NCBI RefSeq assembly: GCF_902686445.1
Contig: NC_062223.1
Location: 61,005,498 to 61,069,497 of the forward strand
Length of the DNA stretch: 64,000 bases
DNA from: Sciurus carolinensis
Lineage: Eukaryota; Chordata; Mammalia; Rodentia; Sciuridae
Direction of reading: 5' to 3'
This document shows positions 1 through 16,370 of this stretch, piece after piece. The translations under genes and the position numbers were made by a program. Below the pieces are notes generated by a model. That model was not told the DNA's origin. It did no database searches and saw only the letters and a list, made by a program, of their open reading frames with translations. The number at the start of each line of letters is the position of its first letter. Within the stretch, counting starts at the first letter, position 1.

Positions 1-2316
<2,316 letters not shown>

Positions 2317-3494
2317 TAGAGAGAGATTTCACATTCTTTTGGAATTGCTCAGATGCACATGTTTTTGCTTAGTAGTCACAACAAACACAGGGGCATACAA
2401 GGGAACTTTGAATAAAAAAGATCACCAAAGCTTATTTTAAAGTAAAATTAGAATTGGGAAGAGGGGGCATTGTAATAAACTAATTAATTGCTAAAACTTT
2501 TATTTTCTCTTATTTTATCTGTTCTGAATTTACAGATAAAATGCTGCTTTCCCTGGGGACTACAAAATTTCTGTCAGCTCTCTCTATACCTTCACTGTGA
2601 ATAATGTCTTTGGTTAAAGACCTTTTCTTCCTCCTGAGAGCTTTCATATTCTGGGAGACTGGTCACATATGAACATAAAATATTGTTATTGTTTGCTGTC
2701 AAATTTCTCTTGGGGGAATAAAAAGTTTAAACTGGGGTGGTTTAATTTGCTTCCCACTAATAGGTAAACTTCTTTTTTATTTTAGTCTAAATAATGAAGA
2801 ATTCAGTAATATTTTTCACTCATCTTTGAACCTCAAAAAACAGGTCACATAACCTTGCAGTGAAATATGTTTTGAGATGATTTAGCAAATGTTATGGTTT
2901 TTCTTTATTCCTCTGAGTTTACTGGACTCCTGGGGAATTCAATTAGGGGCATAATGGTTTGAAGCTTCTTTCAGAGCCTCCTTGTAAACAGAGCTTTAAA
3001 TGTTTAAAGATATGTTGCCAAAGGAATCCAATGTAAGAAGATAGTCAAGTAAATAGAAGTCAACCTTAATTTCATTTGTGCATTCTTTGTAAGTGACCTC
3101 AGCTCAGAAGTAGTGACCTTGTTGTACTCATTAATAATTTCTGTGTCAAGTTCTTTTTAACATATTAACCTGATTATATTAACCACCAAATCTGAGTGCA
3201 ACAAATCTGAATGCAGCGGTTTCTTTGTATATGTGGATTATAAAGTGAACAAAGGCATTTTAAATATTCTTATAGCAATAAAATGTAAATCACTTTACTA
3301 AAATTATGGGTAAAAAAAGCTTACTAAATAACATAAAAACAAGCCTAACATCTATTTTGGTTGTTGGTTACTATTGACTACTCTTTTGCATTTGGTAGAG
3401 TGCAGCCTCTTGTGAGAAAAGATAGGATGTCTTTGGCAGATCTCCGGTGATTCGAGGAATAGATATGTTAAGCCATTGGTTAATTTCATATTTC

Positions 3495-3573
3495 CTGGTG
3501 CTGGGGATGGATTGAACCCACGGTCTTGTACATTCTAGTCAAGTGCTTTACTACTGAGCTATGCCCCTAGTCT
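3495..3573 (-). mobile_element. ID-type SINE, degenerate
   Basis: It reads as the reverse complement of the tRNA-Ala-derived ID SINE: 'tggtgctggggatggattg' at its left and 'actgagctatgcccctag' at its right. Several substitutions suggest an older copy. I saw no clear target-site duplication. Confidence 0.85.
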
Positions 3574-3635
3574 TAGGATTGACTGATTTAAGGACTCGAT
3601 GAAAAGTCTTCAAATACAAATGAGTCAAACTAGTA

Positions 3636-4138
3636 CAAATTGAATATCCCTAATTTGAAAATTCAAAATTCTCTGAAATCTGAAAATTTTTAGGTGCAAA
3701 AATGATGCTCAAAAAAATTGGATTTTCATTCCAGTTTCTCCCTTTAAAGAAAGTGGAAGAACTGGGGATTGAGAATAACAAACTGTTACATGCATTTATC
3801 ATTATATCAAAATGAACCCCACTCCTTTATTTATTTATTTATTTATTTTGCGGTGCTGGGGATTGAACCCAGGGCCTTGTGCTTGCAAGGCAAGCACTCT
3901 ACCAACTGAGCTATATCCCCAGCCTGAACCCCACTCTTACGTGTAATTATAATGCACTAATAAAAACTTTTTAGAAATTTAAAAAATTGGATTTTGAAGT
4001 ATTTTGGATTTTAGATTTTTTCATCTTAGAGATTCTCAACTAATAAAGTCTTTATAGATGTTCCAAAATTAGGAAAAAAAACCCCAAATCTGAACTATGT
4101 CTAGTCCCAAGCACTTTGGATAAGGAATACTCAGCCAG
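3636..4138. mobile_element. Tigger/MER2-like DNA transposon (non-autonomous), interrupted
   Basis: The ends form imperfect terminal inverted repeats: left caaattgaatatccctaat, and the right end read in reverse, ctggctgagtattccttat. TA dinucleotides flank both sides (3634-3635 and 4139-4140), as expected of Tc1/mariner-pogo insertions. The interior has the 'ggattttgaagtattttgg' style of MER2/Tigger non-autonomous copies. An ID SINE is inserted at 3825-3924. The family name is from memory; the inverted repeats and TA flanks are directly visible. Confidence 0.75.
3825..3924 (-). mobile_element. ID SINE nested in the Tigger/MER2 element
   Basis: Reverse-oriented ID SINE: a (TTTA)n tail on the left, then 'gcggtgctggggattgaacc' through 'ctatatccccagcc'. 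A perfect 12-bp duplication, tgaaccccactc, flanks it at 3813-3824 and 3925-3936. The insertion is therefore precise and younger than the host transposon. The sequence is close to the sciurid ID consensus as I recall it. Confidence 0.93.
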
Positions 4139-6519
4139 TATTCCCAAAAGATTTTTGGATGTGTGAGTGAAGGAAAATTATACATTTAAATTGCTAAAAA
4201 TTCGTTTTTCTAGAGAATAAATTTTATAGTAAGTCATACTCCCTATGACATTGGCATCTGTATTAAGGACAGGAGTATATTTTGTTGTAAAATTTGCTTT
4301 TGTTAGTGTTGTTTTTAGTACTTTTCTGATCTCTATAAGTTGTTTTGATTATGTCTTCATCTTGACTTCTATGGAACATTGATATAAACTAAATTACTGT
4401 CTTATCCTAAAACTAAATTGCCAACCACATACCAGTCCCAGAAATCTTTCAGATATACTGTAGAAACTGTTTGATTTCAGTATTTGTAAAGTTAAAATTC
4501 TCCACATTTCAAAATCAAGTGTGGACTTTATTTTCTGGTACCTATGGATACATGACTTATAACCATGTTACCTAATTTTGTTAAAAATGTGGTATTGTTT
4601 TCATGAGGGAAGATATTGCTATACATCCAATGAATTTAGATCATTTAAAAGTAAGTCTTCTCAAATAGAATCCATGAGATTACAACATGTAACTGAGAAG
4701 AATTTAGAGAGCAGGACAGTATTGTGCAGGAGTTAATTGCCTCTGTTGAACAAAATACATCGCGGAGTGGTGTCCCAAGATAGCAAAGCTGTGTTTGATT
4801 ATGTTGACTAGACCTGTTGAGTAAGACAGGACTTTGGATTTGGATATGTAGAAAAATTCTTCATCACAAACAAGGCTGGTAATGCTGTATTTAACCCTTA
4901 AATTATATCAAAGAATTTAAGCCAAACTCTAAATTCTGGTTAGTCTAGGTTTTCTTATATATAAAAATCATATTTAAAATAAATTAAAAACATACATTCT
5001 TATGCTATTAGTAGAGAAATTATAAGCCCAGGAGACAGTCTATGCAGAGTTTTTGTCATTCACATGAGTTGGAGAGAAAGACAACTATTGGACTGGAGTC
5101 TGGCCAAGCAAACTTTGTTGGCCCTAGACTGAACTTCAGCCACTTCACTTGACATGTATATGAGACAATGGCTAATTTTTAAAAGAGAGAAGCCTTGTCA
5201 CAGATATAAAAATTTGGAAATAGTGTCATGAATTTATATTTTGGTCTCCTATGTAAGAGGATGAACAAGCTCTACTCTGCTCTTTCTATATAAAAATAAA
5301 TTTGTCTTTTTTGTTCCCTTTTCCTCTTCCCAGAACCTGAAACAATTCCACAGTGTTTGTGAATGGAATATATTGATTCAGCTACTTGTATAATTATCTT
5401 GATTTTTCAAGAGCAAGGACCACCTTGGGGTGACATTAAATGTTAAAGTTGGATTTTTCTGATTGCAGTTTAGGACAATGTGAAAAATGCATTTGGGGAA
5501 ATGGGTCTTCACTCCCCACACTCCAGGTGATTTGACCTGTAGCTCTGGGAATTTTGGGGTTTGAGTATGCAGTAAACACCAAGCAAGCTCTTTCTCCTCT
5601 GTGCATTGCTGAGCAGGCATGCTGCCCAAAGGAACTGTATCACTTTAGAGGAACATCTTTCAGATTGATCTCTCTGGAAATAGCCTCATTGTTTTAATTA
5701 CTAAATTTTTATTCTTATATTGGTTCTATAATTAGAGACATCCTTTTAGACAGGAAGTCATCATCAGGGCCTAGAACATAAACCACAAACTTTTAGTTGC
5801 TTTGCTCTTTTATGGTGTGATACTAAGAGATGCAGCAATCAAGGGTAAGAGAAACATATTTAAGCACTGCTGTTTGAGAAAATTAAAAGATGAAGGCTCT
5901 TTCACAGTTGCTAATGTGCATATCAGATCAAGGCCAACTTGCCTGAAAAATAAAAACCACAAATAGCCTCCTTGGTGCTCCAGGGATGATGCAGCTGACC
6001 CATTGCTTTGTGTAGCTGGAAGTTTTTAAGTGATCCCTGCTGAGCAGCACCCTAGAAATTTCGTAGGAGACCTTGGAGTAGAATGTCAGCCTGCTCCTGA
6101 ATCCTCCGCTTACTCACTAGTCATAGTAGGACAATGGCTAAAACTTACTGAATGATTACTGTACCAAACACTGTGCTAAATATTTCACATAGATTATTTT
6201 ATTTGTAATTGAACATGTCATTTAACCATGCTGAACCTTGCTTTTATGTCACCTGAAAAACATCATAATTTGCCCACCATTCAATATATGTGTGAAAATT
6301 AAATTTGGTTAAATATGTGAAAGTTCTTTGAAAATTATAAAGCACTCACCTTGGGGTATAAAGTCTGACCTTGAAACTGAGTAAATTTAACTCTGTCATT
6401 ATCCATTAGAAGAGTGGTCCAAAAGTTGAAAATTAGATGTAACAGTATCACTGTGTTCAATGACCAATTTGACATATCTGACAATTTTACATATGTCAAA
6501 TGCTTCTTCTTATTATCGT

Positions 6520-8149
6520 TGTGGTAAGATATATATATATATATAAAATACTTATCATTTTGACCATTTGTAATTATACAATTCAGTGACATTATTTGCA
6601 ATGTTGTATAACTGTTACCTCTGTCTATACCCCAAACGTTTTTATATCTCCAACAAAAACTCTATAGACATTAAATGACAACTATCCCTATTCCCCTAGC
6701 TTCTGGTAACCTTGGTTTTACAGTATTTCTTTGTAAATTTGCCTGTTCTTCGTCTTCATATAAATGGAATAATGTATAATTTGTTCTTCTGTATCAGGAT
6801 TCTTTCTGTAAGCATAATATTTTCAAGGTCCAGCCATATAGTAGCATACACCAATATTTAATTCCTTTTAATGACTGAATAATATTCCATTGTATGTATA
6901 TATGGTATCTTGTTTATCCATTCATTGGTTAGTGGACACCCTTGAGGAGTTCTTTTTCTTCCTGGCTATTGCAAGTAATGCTTCTTTAATCATTGATATG
7001 CAAATTGCTTGGGTCGCTGCTTTTAATTCTTTTAGATATATACCTAAGGGTAGACTTGACAAGTCATATATAGTTCTCTGTTTAATCTTATGAGATACTG
7101 TAAAACTGTTTTCCTCAAGAATCATTCCATTTTACATTTCACTAGCAGTGTAAGCATGTTTTAATTTCCCAACATTCTTGCCAACACTTACTTTACATTT
7201 TTTAAAAATATATTTTATTATAGTCTTTCTAGTAGGTGTGAAATGGTATTGCTCTGTGATTTTGATTTGCAATTCCCAATGATTTATGATGTTGAACGTC
7301 TGTTTAGTTGCTTATTGACCATTTGTATGTCTTTTTTGGATAAGTGTCTTTTTATATACTTAGTCCATTTTTTAATTGGAAGGGATTTTTGTCATTGAGT
7401 TTTTAATTCTTTATACATTATGGACATTAACACCCTTTCAGATATATAATTTGCAAGTATTTTATTTTATTCTGTAGATTATCTTTTAGTTTTCTTGATA
7501 GTATCTGTCAATGCACCAACATTCTTAATTTTGATGAAATCTAATTTATCTCCTTATTGTTGCCTAAGCTCTTGGTGTCATATTAATGAAATCACTGCCA
7601 AATCCAATGGCATGAAAATTTACCCCCATGTTTTCTTCTAAGCATTTTATGGTTTAGGCTAAGTATATATTTTTGATCCATTGGAGTTAATTTCTGCATG
7701 TAATATAAGGTAAAACCCTGTACAAAATATAAAAATTGAGTATCTATCTTTTGCATATGGATACATGGTTTTCCCTGAACCATTTGTTGAAAAGACTATT
7801 TTTCCCCATTTAGTGGTATTGGCACCCTTTTCAAAAATGTATTGACCACATATATGAAGATTTGTTTCTGGGATGTCTATTCAGTTTCATTGTCTTATAT
7901 ATCTTTTATTATACCCATACCATGCTGTTTTAATAACTATAACTTTGTACTATGTTTTAGCTCTTGGGGCCTCTAATAATTCCATATGAACTTGAGAACT
8001 GACTTTTCCATTTCTATGAAAAATGTTGTCATTCTGATAGGGATTGCACTGAATATATAGATTTCTTTGGGTACTATCAACATTTTAACAATTCTTCATA
8101 TCCATGAATGCAGATGCCTCTTTCCATTTATTTTCATCTCATTTAAGTC
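6520..8149 (-). mobile_element. Old L1 LINE, 3' part, antisense
   Basis: Read on the minus strand, this is the 3' UTR and the end of ORF2 of an old mammalian L1. Landmarks on the + strand include 'gaataatattccattgtatg' near 6.88 kb and 'gattttgatttgcaattccc' near 7.26 kb, both reverse complements of familiar ORF2 C-terminal sequence. No long frame survives. It continues at 8.73 kb after a nested insertion. Confidence 0.85.
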
Positions 8150-8735
8150 CTTTTTTAAAAAATCTAAAATTAATGAACATGCAAAATTTTGCATATTTGT
8201 GGGTTACATTCTTGTAATGTTTGGATACATGTATACATTGTATACATTGTATAATGGTTCAAATCAAGACACATCTGTCTTCTGGAACATTTTTCATTTT
8301 TTATGGAAAAATGTTCAAAACCATTTTTTCTAAATTTATAAATATGCAGTACATTATCATTCTCTAGTCACATTCCTGTACAATAAAACACCAGATCTTA
8401 CTTCTCCTAACTATAAATTAGTGCCTATCAATCAACCTTTTTCCATACCTTCCCTAACTTTGCTAGCCTCTTATAACCTTATTCTCTACTCAACTTCTGT
8501 AAGATCAACTTTTTTAGATTCCAGATATGAGTGAGATTATATAGTACTTGTTTTTCTATGTACAGTTTATTTCACTTAACATAATGACCTCCAGTTCCAT
8601 GCATGTTGTCACAAAGGATAGGATTTCATTTTTTTATGGATGAATAATGTTACATTATATAAATGTACCATATTTTCTTTATGCATTCATCAGTTGGTGG
8701 GTACTTAGGTTGTTTCATGTCTCCATTATTTCTTT
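8150..8735 (-). mobile_element. Second L1 3' end nested in the old L1
   Basis: The left edge is a T-run (a reversed A-tail). It is followed by L1 3'-UTR-like sequence including 'gtttggatacatgtatacat' and 'tttcacttaacataatgacc', ending near 'cattcatcagttggtgggta'. The L1 ORF2 sequence on either side (8.04-8.14 and 8.74-9.0 kb) is continuous once this block is removed. It is therefore a separate, later insertion in the same orientation. The edges are good to about 15 bases. Confidence 0.7.
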
Positions 8736-9850
8736 TAGCAAGTTTTTAGTTTTGGTCATATGAGACTTTCACCACCTTGATTAGATTTATTCCTAAATAT
8801 CTAATTATTCTATATACTATTATAAATGTAATTTCTTTATTCATTTCCTTTTGGATTGTTTATTGCTGGTGTATAGAAATGAAACCGATTTTGTGTGTTA
8901 ATCTTGAACCCTGCAACTTTACTGAATTTGTTTATTAACTCTAGCATCTTTCTCATGGAATTAAATTTTTTCCCTGTATATATAGTCTTGCAATTTTCTA
9001 TATATCACCTTAAATAGTAACAGTTTTACCACTTTCTTGCCAATGTTGATGCATTTTATTTCCTTTCTTGTCTAAGCACTGGACAGAACTTCCAGCACAA
9101 CATTGAATATCACCAGCAAAAGTGTACATCATCATTTTGCTCCTGATCTTAGGGGAAAAGCTCTCAGTCCTCCACCACTGAGTATGATGGTAGTCATGAG
9201 TTTTGAACCCTTGATAATCCTGAGAAGTTTTCTTTCTATTCCTTGTTTTCTGAGAGTTTTTATCATGAAAGGGTATTGGATTTTTGTCAAATGCCTTTTC
9301 TGCATCAGTTGAAATGATCATGTGGTTTCCATCCCCTTTGTTCTATTATTGTGATGTATTATATCAATTTGCTTATGTTGAACCACTCTTGCATGCTTAG
9401 GATAAATACTACTTTGTTATGGTGAATAATAATTTTAATATGTCATTGGATTTGATTTGCTAATATTTTGTTGAGGATTTTGCATTTATTTAGAAAGGAT
9501 GTTGTTGGTCTTATATTCTTTTTCTGTGATGTATTTCCTGTTTGGTAATTTTGGCCTCAGAGAGCAAATAAGAAAGTGTTCCCTCTTCTTGTATTTTTCA
9601 TAAGAAAAGAATTGATGTTAATTCTGTAAATGGTTAGCAGAGTGAAGCCATCTAGGTCCAAGCTTTTCTTTGTTGGAAGGTTTTTGATTACTGATTCAAT
9701 CTCTTTACTTGATATAGGTCTTGAAATTTTCTATTTCAGCTTGAGTCAGTTAGGTGTTTTGTTCCAAGGAATATTTCCATTTCATCTAAATTGTCTAATT
9801 GGTTGGTGTACACTTGTTACACTTATTATCTAATGTTGCTTTTATTAAGC
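8736..9850 (-). mobile_element. Old L1 LINE, reverse-transcriptase part, antisense
   Basis: This continues the element at 6520-8149. On the minus strand a decayed frame at 9010-9321 still shows IISTDAEKAFDK, the L1 reverse-transcriptase motif, and a degraded catalytic-box relative, TFAGDIQ. The normal FADD motif is damaged, and the intervening sequence is frameshifted or deleted. The copy is non-functional. Its 5' end is not present as a recognisable promoter or ORF1. Confidence 0.85.
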
Positions 9851-12800
9851 CCCTTTTATTTGCCAAGATGTCCCCTGTGTGTGTAATCCCTTTTAATTTT
9901 CATAACAACTTTAAGATATAAGTGGTAATAAGTAGTATTATCTCTATTTCATCAAAAGAAAAGAAGAAACTAAAATTCAAAAATGTCAACTTTTCCAAGG
10001 ACTTTACATCTAGAAAATAGTGGAGATAGAATTCAGACTGAAGTTCTCTGATTTGATATTTCATACTCTTGGGAACATGATCTAAGAAAATCTGACTTTT
10101 TTGCTATAAAAATGTGATTTTTATCTGTGACTTTATCCAAATGACATAAAGGCAATCATTCCTCTCTTCCAGAGTATTTCAAAGAGGAGGTATGTAACCA
10201 CTAATGGAATACTTGATTAATTAAATCCATCTACTTGCCATCAGAGTATTCTTGCAATTCTTCAATTAGCACCCTCAGTTTTAAATGAGTGTTGAGGTCC
10301 AGAAAGAAGATATTGTCACCTGTATAAACTAACTTAATTTTATGAACATCAGACATTATTCTTTGTCCTCTTTCATATTTGGAGGTCATATCACTGATGA
10401 GCTCTCATGAAGGCATGTACTTCGAGTTGTTTTTGTTTGTTTGTTTTTGATGAATTTATATCAGTTCATTCATATCCACTTATTTAATTTCCATTGTGAT
10501 AAATTCCATGGATATTCAAAGGTTTGAATGCAGCTATGAAATGAGTGAAGGAATTAAAGATAGATCCCTGATTCCAAGTCTCTTTAAAGGTATGCAGGAC
10601 AATGCTGATGATCTTAGAAAAAATCCTGGGATCAAGAATCTTTTTATCATTGATTTTCTTTGATAAACAGGGAGAGAGAAATTTAGCCAGAGAAATAAGA
10701 TCATGGTGATCCCAAAAATGTACATTTTAATGCTTTCTAATTTTTTTGATCCATTTGTCTTCAGAACAAAATGAAGGTTTTGCTTTATTTTTGGAGTTCT
10801 AAATGTGTCACATATTTCCCACTAACTTTTGCTGCAGTGTTATGTTGTAAAAAGATAAATTCAGACTATGATATTCCCTCAGAGTACAAAGGAATTGTAA
10901 TAGTTTGCTATACTGAATACATTCCTCTAGGTGAGACCCATGCAAAGTGTCTAAGTTTGTAGTTGTGTTTCACATATTTCCGCATTGTACCAAGAACGGA
11001 AATGGCTGTTAAAGGTGGGATGCTAGGTTGGCAATTTGTCATCATCCTAAGATGCTGCCACAATAATTTTTGAGACAGAGATGGATAACACATTTGGAGG
11101 TTGCGATATGAGGTATAAGGCAGGATTCCCATTTTAGTGCAGTTACTGAGGAATTCATAAGTCCTGTCTCCTTGTTCTGTGTTCTTATTGTGTATTGTTT
11201 TGTCTTGTTTTCTCTTATACTCCTCCCAACCTCTCTAAATGACTTCTGTATGTTTGTTTTTTTCAGGCAGTACCCTGAGTCTAATGGGTCCTAGGTTCTT
11301 GGTCCAAGGTTCCCTTCCTCTGTGATTAAGTCCTACTAACTTTTGGCTTCATCTCCGTACGCCGAAATTTTAAGAATTTACTTCCTCTTATTTAGAGACT
11401 CTTGCTGTGGAGCTACTTTGATTCCAAAAGAATGTTGCCTATTCTAACAAGTGAAATTAATGTCAAGCAAATTTTCCATAGGCTTTAAATCCTGGTTTTG
11501 TATTTGTTCCTTAATGTTCGGATAAAAAGTTTGTTGGAATATCTGAAAGTCTGGACAGATGAATTTACAGAATGGGTATCATTTCCCAAATTGGTATTCA
11601 GAGGTTGTCTTCTTATACTAGAGGTAGAAAGGGCGAGATTACAGTAGCACCTAAAGCCAACCTGTTCCTACAAGCTTCATCTTCCTTTGTGCAAATTTAA
11701 AAAGAATAGGTCCTCACGCAAGCATTTCAAATCCAGAGACAAATTTGAAAAAAATTGCTGCAACATGTTGACTGATTCTTTGCCAAGTCAACCACTGAGA
11801 ACTTTTCTCAATTAGCTCTTACACAGAGAAAATTAGAGGGGGTAGGAGGAAGCATGAAACTTCATTATTAAAAATAACAGAACTTTACATTACCTTCAAA
11901 TCACTCCCCCTCTTAAATTTTTCTCTCCCATTTTCAACCCTCGTCTCTCTCTCCTGCCTTTTCCTTTTTTCCTCTCTCCTAATCATCCTCTGTGACATAC
12001 TCAGTTGCTCTAGTGTGTTCATTTTTACTTTCAGTATTGATACAATGATATGTGCCAGAGGAATAGCTTTCTAAAGATCTCTTCAGATAGGCAGATTCAA
12101 ACCCGCAGAAAGGTTAAAAATGTTTTAAAATATGCTTGTCAACAGTGGGAAGAAAGCTGTAGCTAGCAGGTGAGCTGGAGAGTACTACAGGGTGTGGTAG
12201 AGATAGTAATAAATTAACCAGCAAGCCAAAAACTATATTAAAAAAATCAGCTATTTCATAGCATAGAAGCATGACAGCTATGAAAAAAGGAGTGCCCCGG
12301 GGAATTCTTTTAGAGTTTGATTTTTTTAAATATGTTTGACATGAAAAATGTTTTAGTACAAATAAAGCAACTGGTATTAAACTTACAGGGAGGGGGGTTG
12401 TGGTTTAGAGTTAGTATGAATAATGCATGATATTTAAAGAAAGTAGAGCTCTAAAATGTTCTGGGAGGCAGTCCATGTTGATGGTTGGAATGGTGAGTTT
12501 TTTCCCCCTATTTTTGAAACATCATTAATTCAGCATCATTTTGTGATTTTTTTTTTTAACCTGGTAAGATATCAACCAAGGAAGTACTATTTTACTTAGA
12601 TTAGGATATTCTTTCTTCAGATAGTTTAGTTTAAATATCAAGAAGATCAGTAGAATTATTTAAGCATAAAGTGACAGTCATTTACTATAAAAATAATTTG
12701 ACCTAGTTATCTTTTTAAAAAGCTCATATAGTACTGCAAACTAAAATCAACCTCATGGAAGGGGAAAAACAAGATCAGATATTTTGAACATTACTCCATA

Positions 12801-13093
12801 GGAGATCAGCACAATGTAGTGTTAGTGAATGCATTGTAGCAGCACTCCATATGCAATCAGAAGCCAATTGTTACTGGACTGTGTACAAGCACACACTGTG
12901 CTCAATGGTCTGATGAGGTATTATGGATATGATGCAAAGAGACTGTGTAGATTAGAAGCTAACAATTTGTTAAAAGTGAAAGCGACTTAACATTTACATT
13001 GGGCCAGCTGAGTAGCACTTCATGTGGCAAGGAGATGAGCTCCAAGAAACCAGGGGCACCAGGAAGGCTCCAGGTATCAGTGTCCATGTAGGG

Positions 13094-13112
13094 AAAAAAA
13101 AAAAAAAAAAAA
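13094..13112. repeat. Poly(A) run, 19 A
   Basis: Uninterrupted A-run. It may be the tail of a retroposed fragment, but the sequence 5' of it (12.96-13.09 kb) is not a SINE I recognise. Confidence 0.9.
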
Positions 13113-14121
13113 GTTTTGTTGCTTTCCTGTTGACTACCTTTGTTACTGTGATTCTTTATATAATGTCTCTTCATTATTACATTCAGCTTTCGGTGTGGAA
13201 AAGTTCATGCAAAATAGCATAATTATTATAAATGTCAAAAATGTGTGGAGGAACAGCCTATTAAAATATAGCCTAGAGATAGTACATAACACTGACTTTA
13301 AATAAGTAGGGAAGCCAAAGTGACACTACATTTAATCACTGAAATTGTGTAATTTATCCACAAATATTAATTTTTAGTTCGGTTACCACTGTCACAGTAT
13401 GTTCTTCATCACTTTCCTCTTGGATTTTGGGGTTATTGACCACATCCTCAGTTCTTAGGTCACAGAAGACACTTAAGTCCCCTATTTAGGCATGGCTGGA
13501 GTTAGAAACACATTGAGATGTAACATTGATCTCTGCTAAACCATGCTTATTCTCTATAAGGCTTTTAGGGCAGATATCCCATGTAAAATGGTACTAATTT
13601 AATCAAATCATTATCAAAGAATGTTTAATCTGTGCCTCATATGCATGATTCTGTGCTAGGTTCCACTAGTACTCTATTAGAGATTAAACCAAAAATGGAA
13701 AAAAAAAATATATATATATATGTATATGAAAGAGGTTCTATTTAAAATTTTTTCTTTATTTTCTTATAAAATATAGTTGAGAATTATGGGCAGTCAATAG
13801 CTAATAGTCTTTTTTGGACTCTAATTCTCTGTGTTACCTACCAAGCCAAAACTTTCTGTTGTTCTAGTAGAAAAACCTCAGAGGTTTCACAGTGTACTAA
13901 GTGTCAGCCTGGCTTTAAGATATTTTTTTACTCTTAAAAAATGATGTATTACAAGATTTGTAATGGAGAGAACATGCTTGAATTGCACATTTAATTTTTT
14001 TAACATCACATTCATGTTTTGCCAGTTTGCCTACCAGCTATCTGTTAACAAAAAGTTCCAAGGCAGCACTGCAAGTCTGTGCCCAACTAAGCCTTTTGTT
14101 TCTGCAGATGTTTGGGCTTAG

Positions 14122-15880
<1,759 letters not shown>

Positions 15881-16239
15881 TGAATGCTTCCCTTGGTGCT
15901 TCATTGGGTGGGGGACTGGATTGTTTGGTCATATTCTAGGCTTTTTAAAAAGTGGCAAACACTCAGTGTTTTAGTGGTAAACACTAAAACCTAGTCTTTT
16001 ACTTTTCTTCATTTCTAAGGAGGCTTTTCTCTTGTTGATTTTCTTTCAGAGAAAAAGGCAAAACTCAAACCAATGCCCTTGAATTAGGTTGTTTATTGCT
16101 ATATATATTCAGGCAAATTCTTCACATTATGAATGTCTTTAAAATCATCTTTTTCTCCCTTCACTCTTTTACCTTTTCTTTTGTATAGGGTTGTATAGTG
16201 TTTAAGAAATACTTAAAGATTTTTTTATTTCATTTGACC

Positions 16240-16370
16240 ATTTAATAACCCTGTCAATTTGATAAAATATAATTTTGCTTGTATAGATGGAACAGCTGAG
16301 GTTCAGAAAGGTCAAGTGATTTAACCAAGACTATAAAATATTCATTGAGTTAGGATTCTCGTCTAGGATT
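16240..16370 (-). mobile_element. MIR SINE fragment
   Basis: The core wording 'ggaacagctgaggttcagaa' followed by 'aggtcaagtgatttaacc' is the reverse complement of the MIR core ('cacttaacctctctgagcctcag'). It is old and diverged, and the edges are approximate. Confidence 0.6.

Noticed and set aside
9010..9321. Minus-strand 103-codon open frame with AEKAFDK
   Set aside because: A decayed fragment of L1 reverse transcriptase, not an independent gene. Listed as part of the L1.
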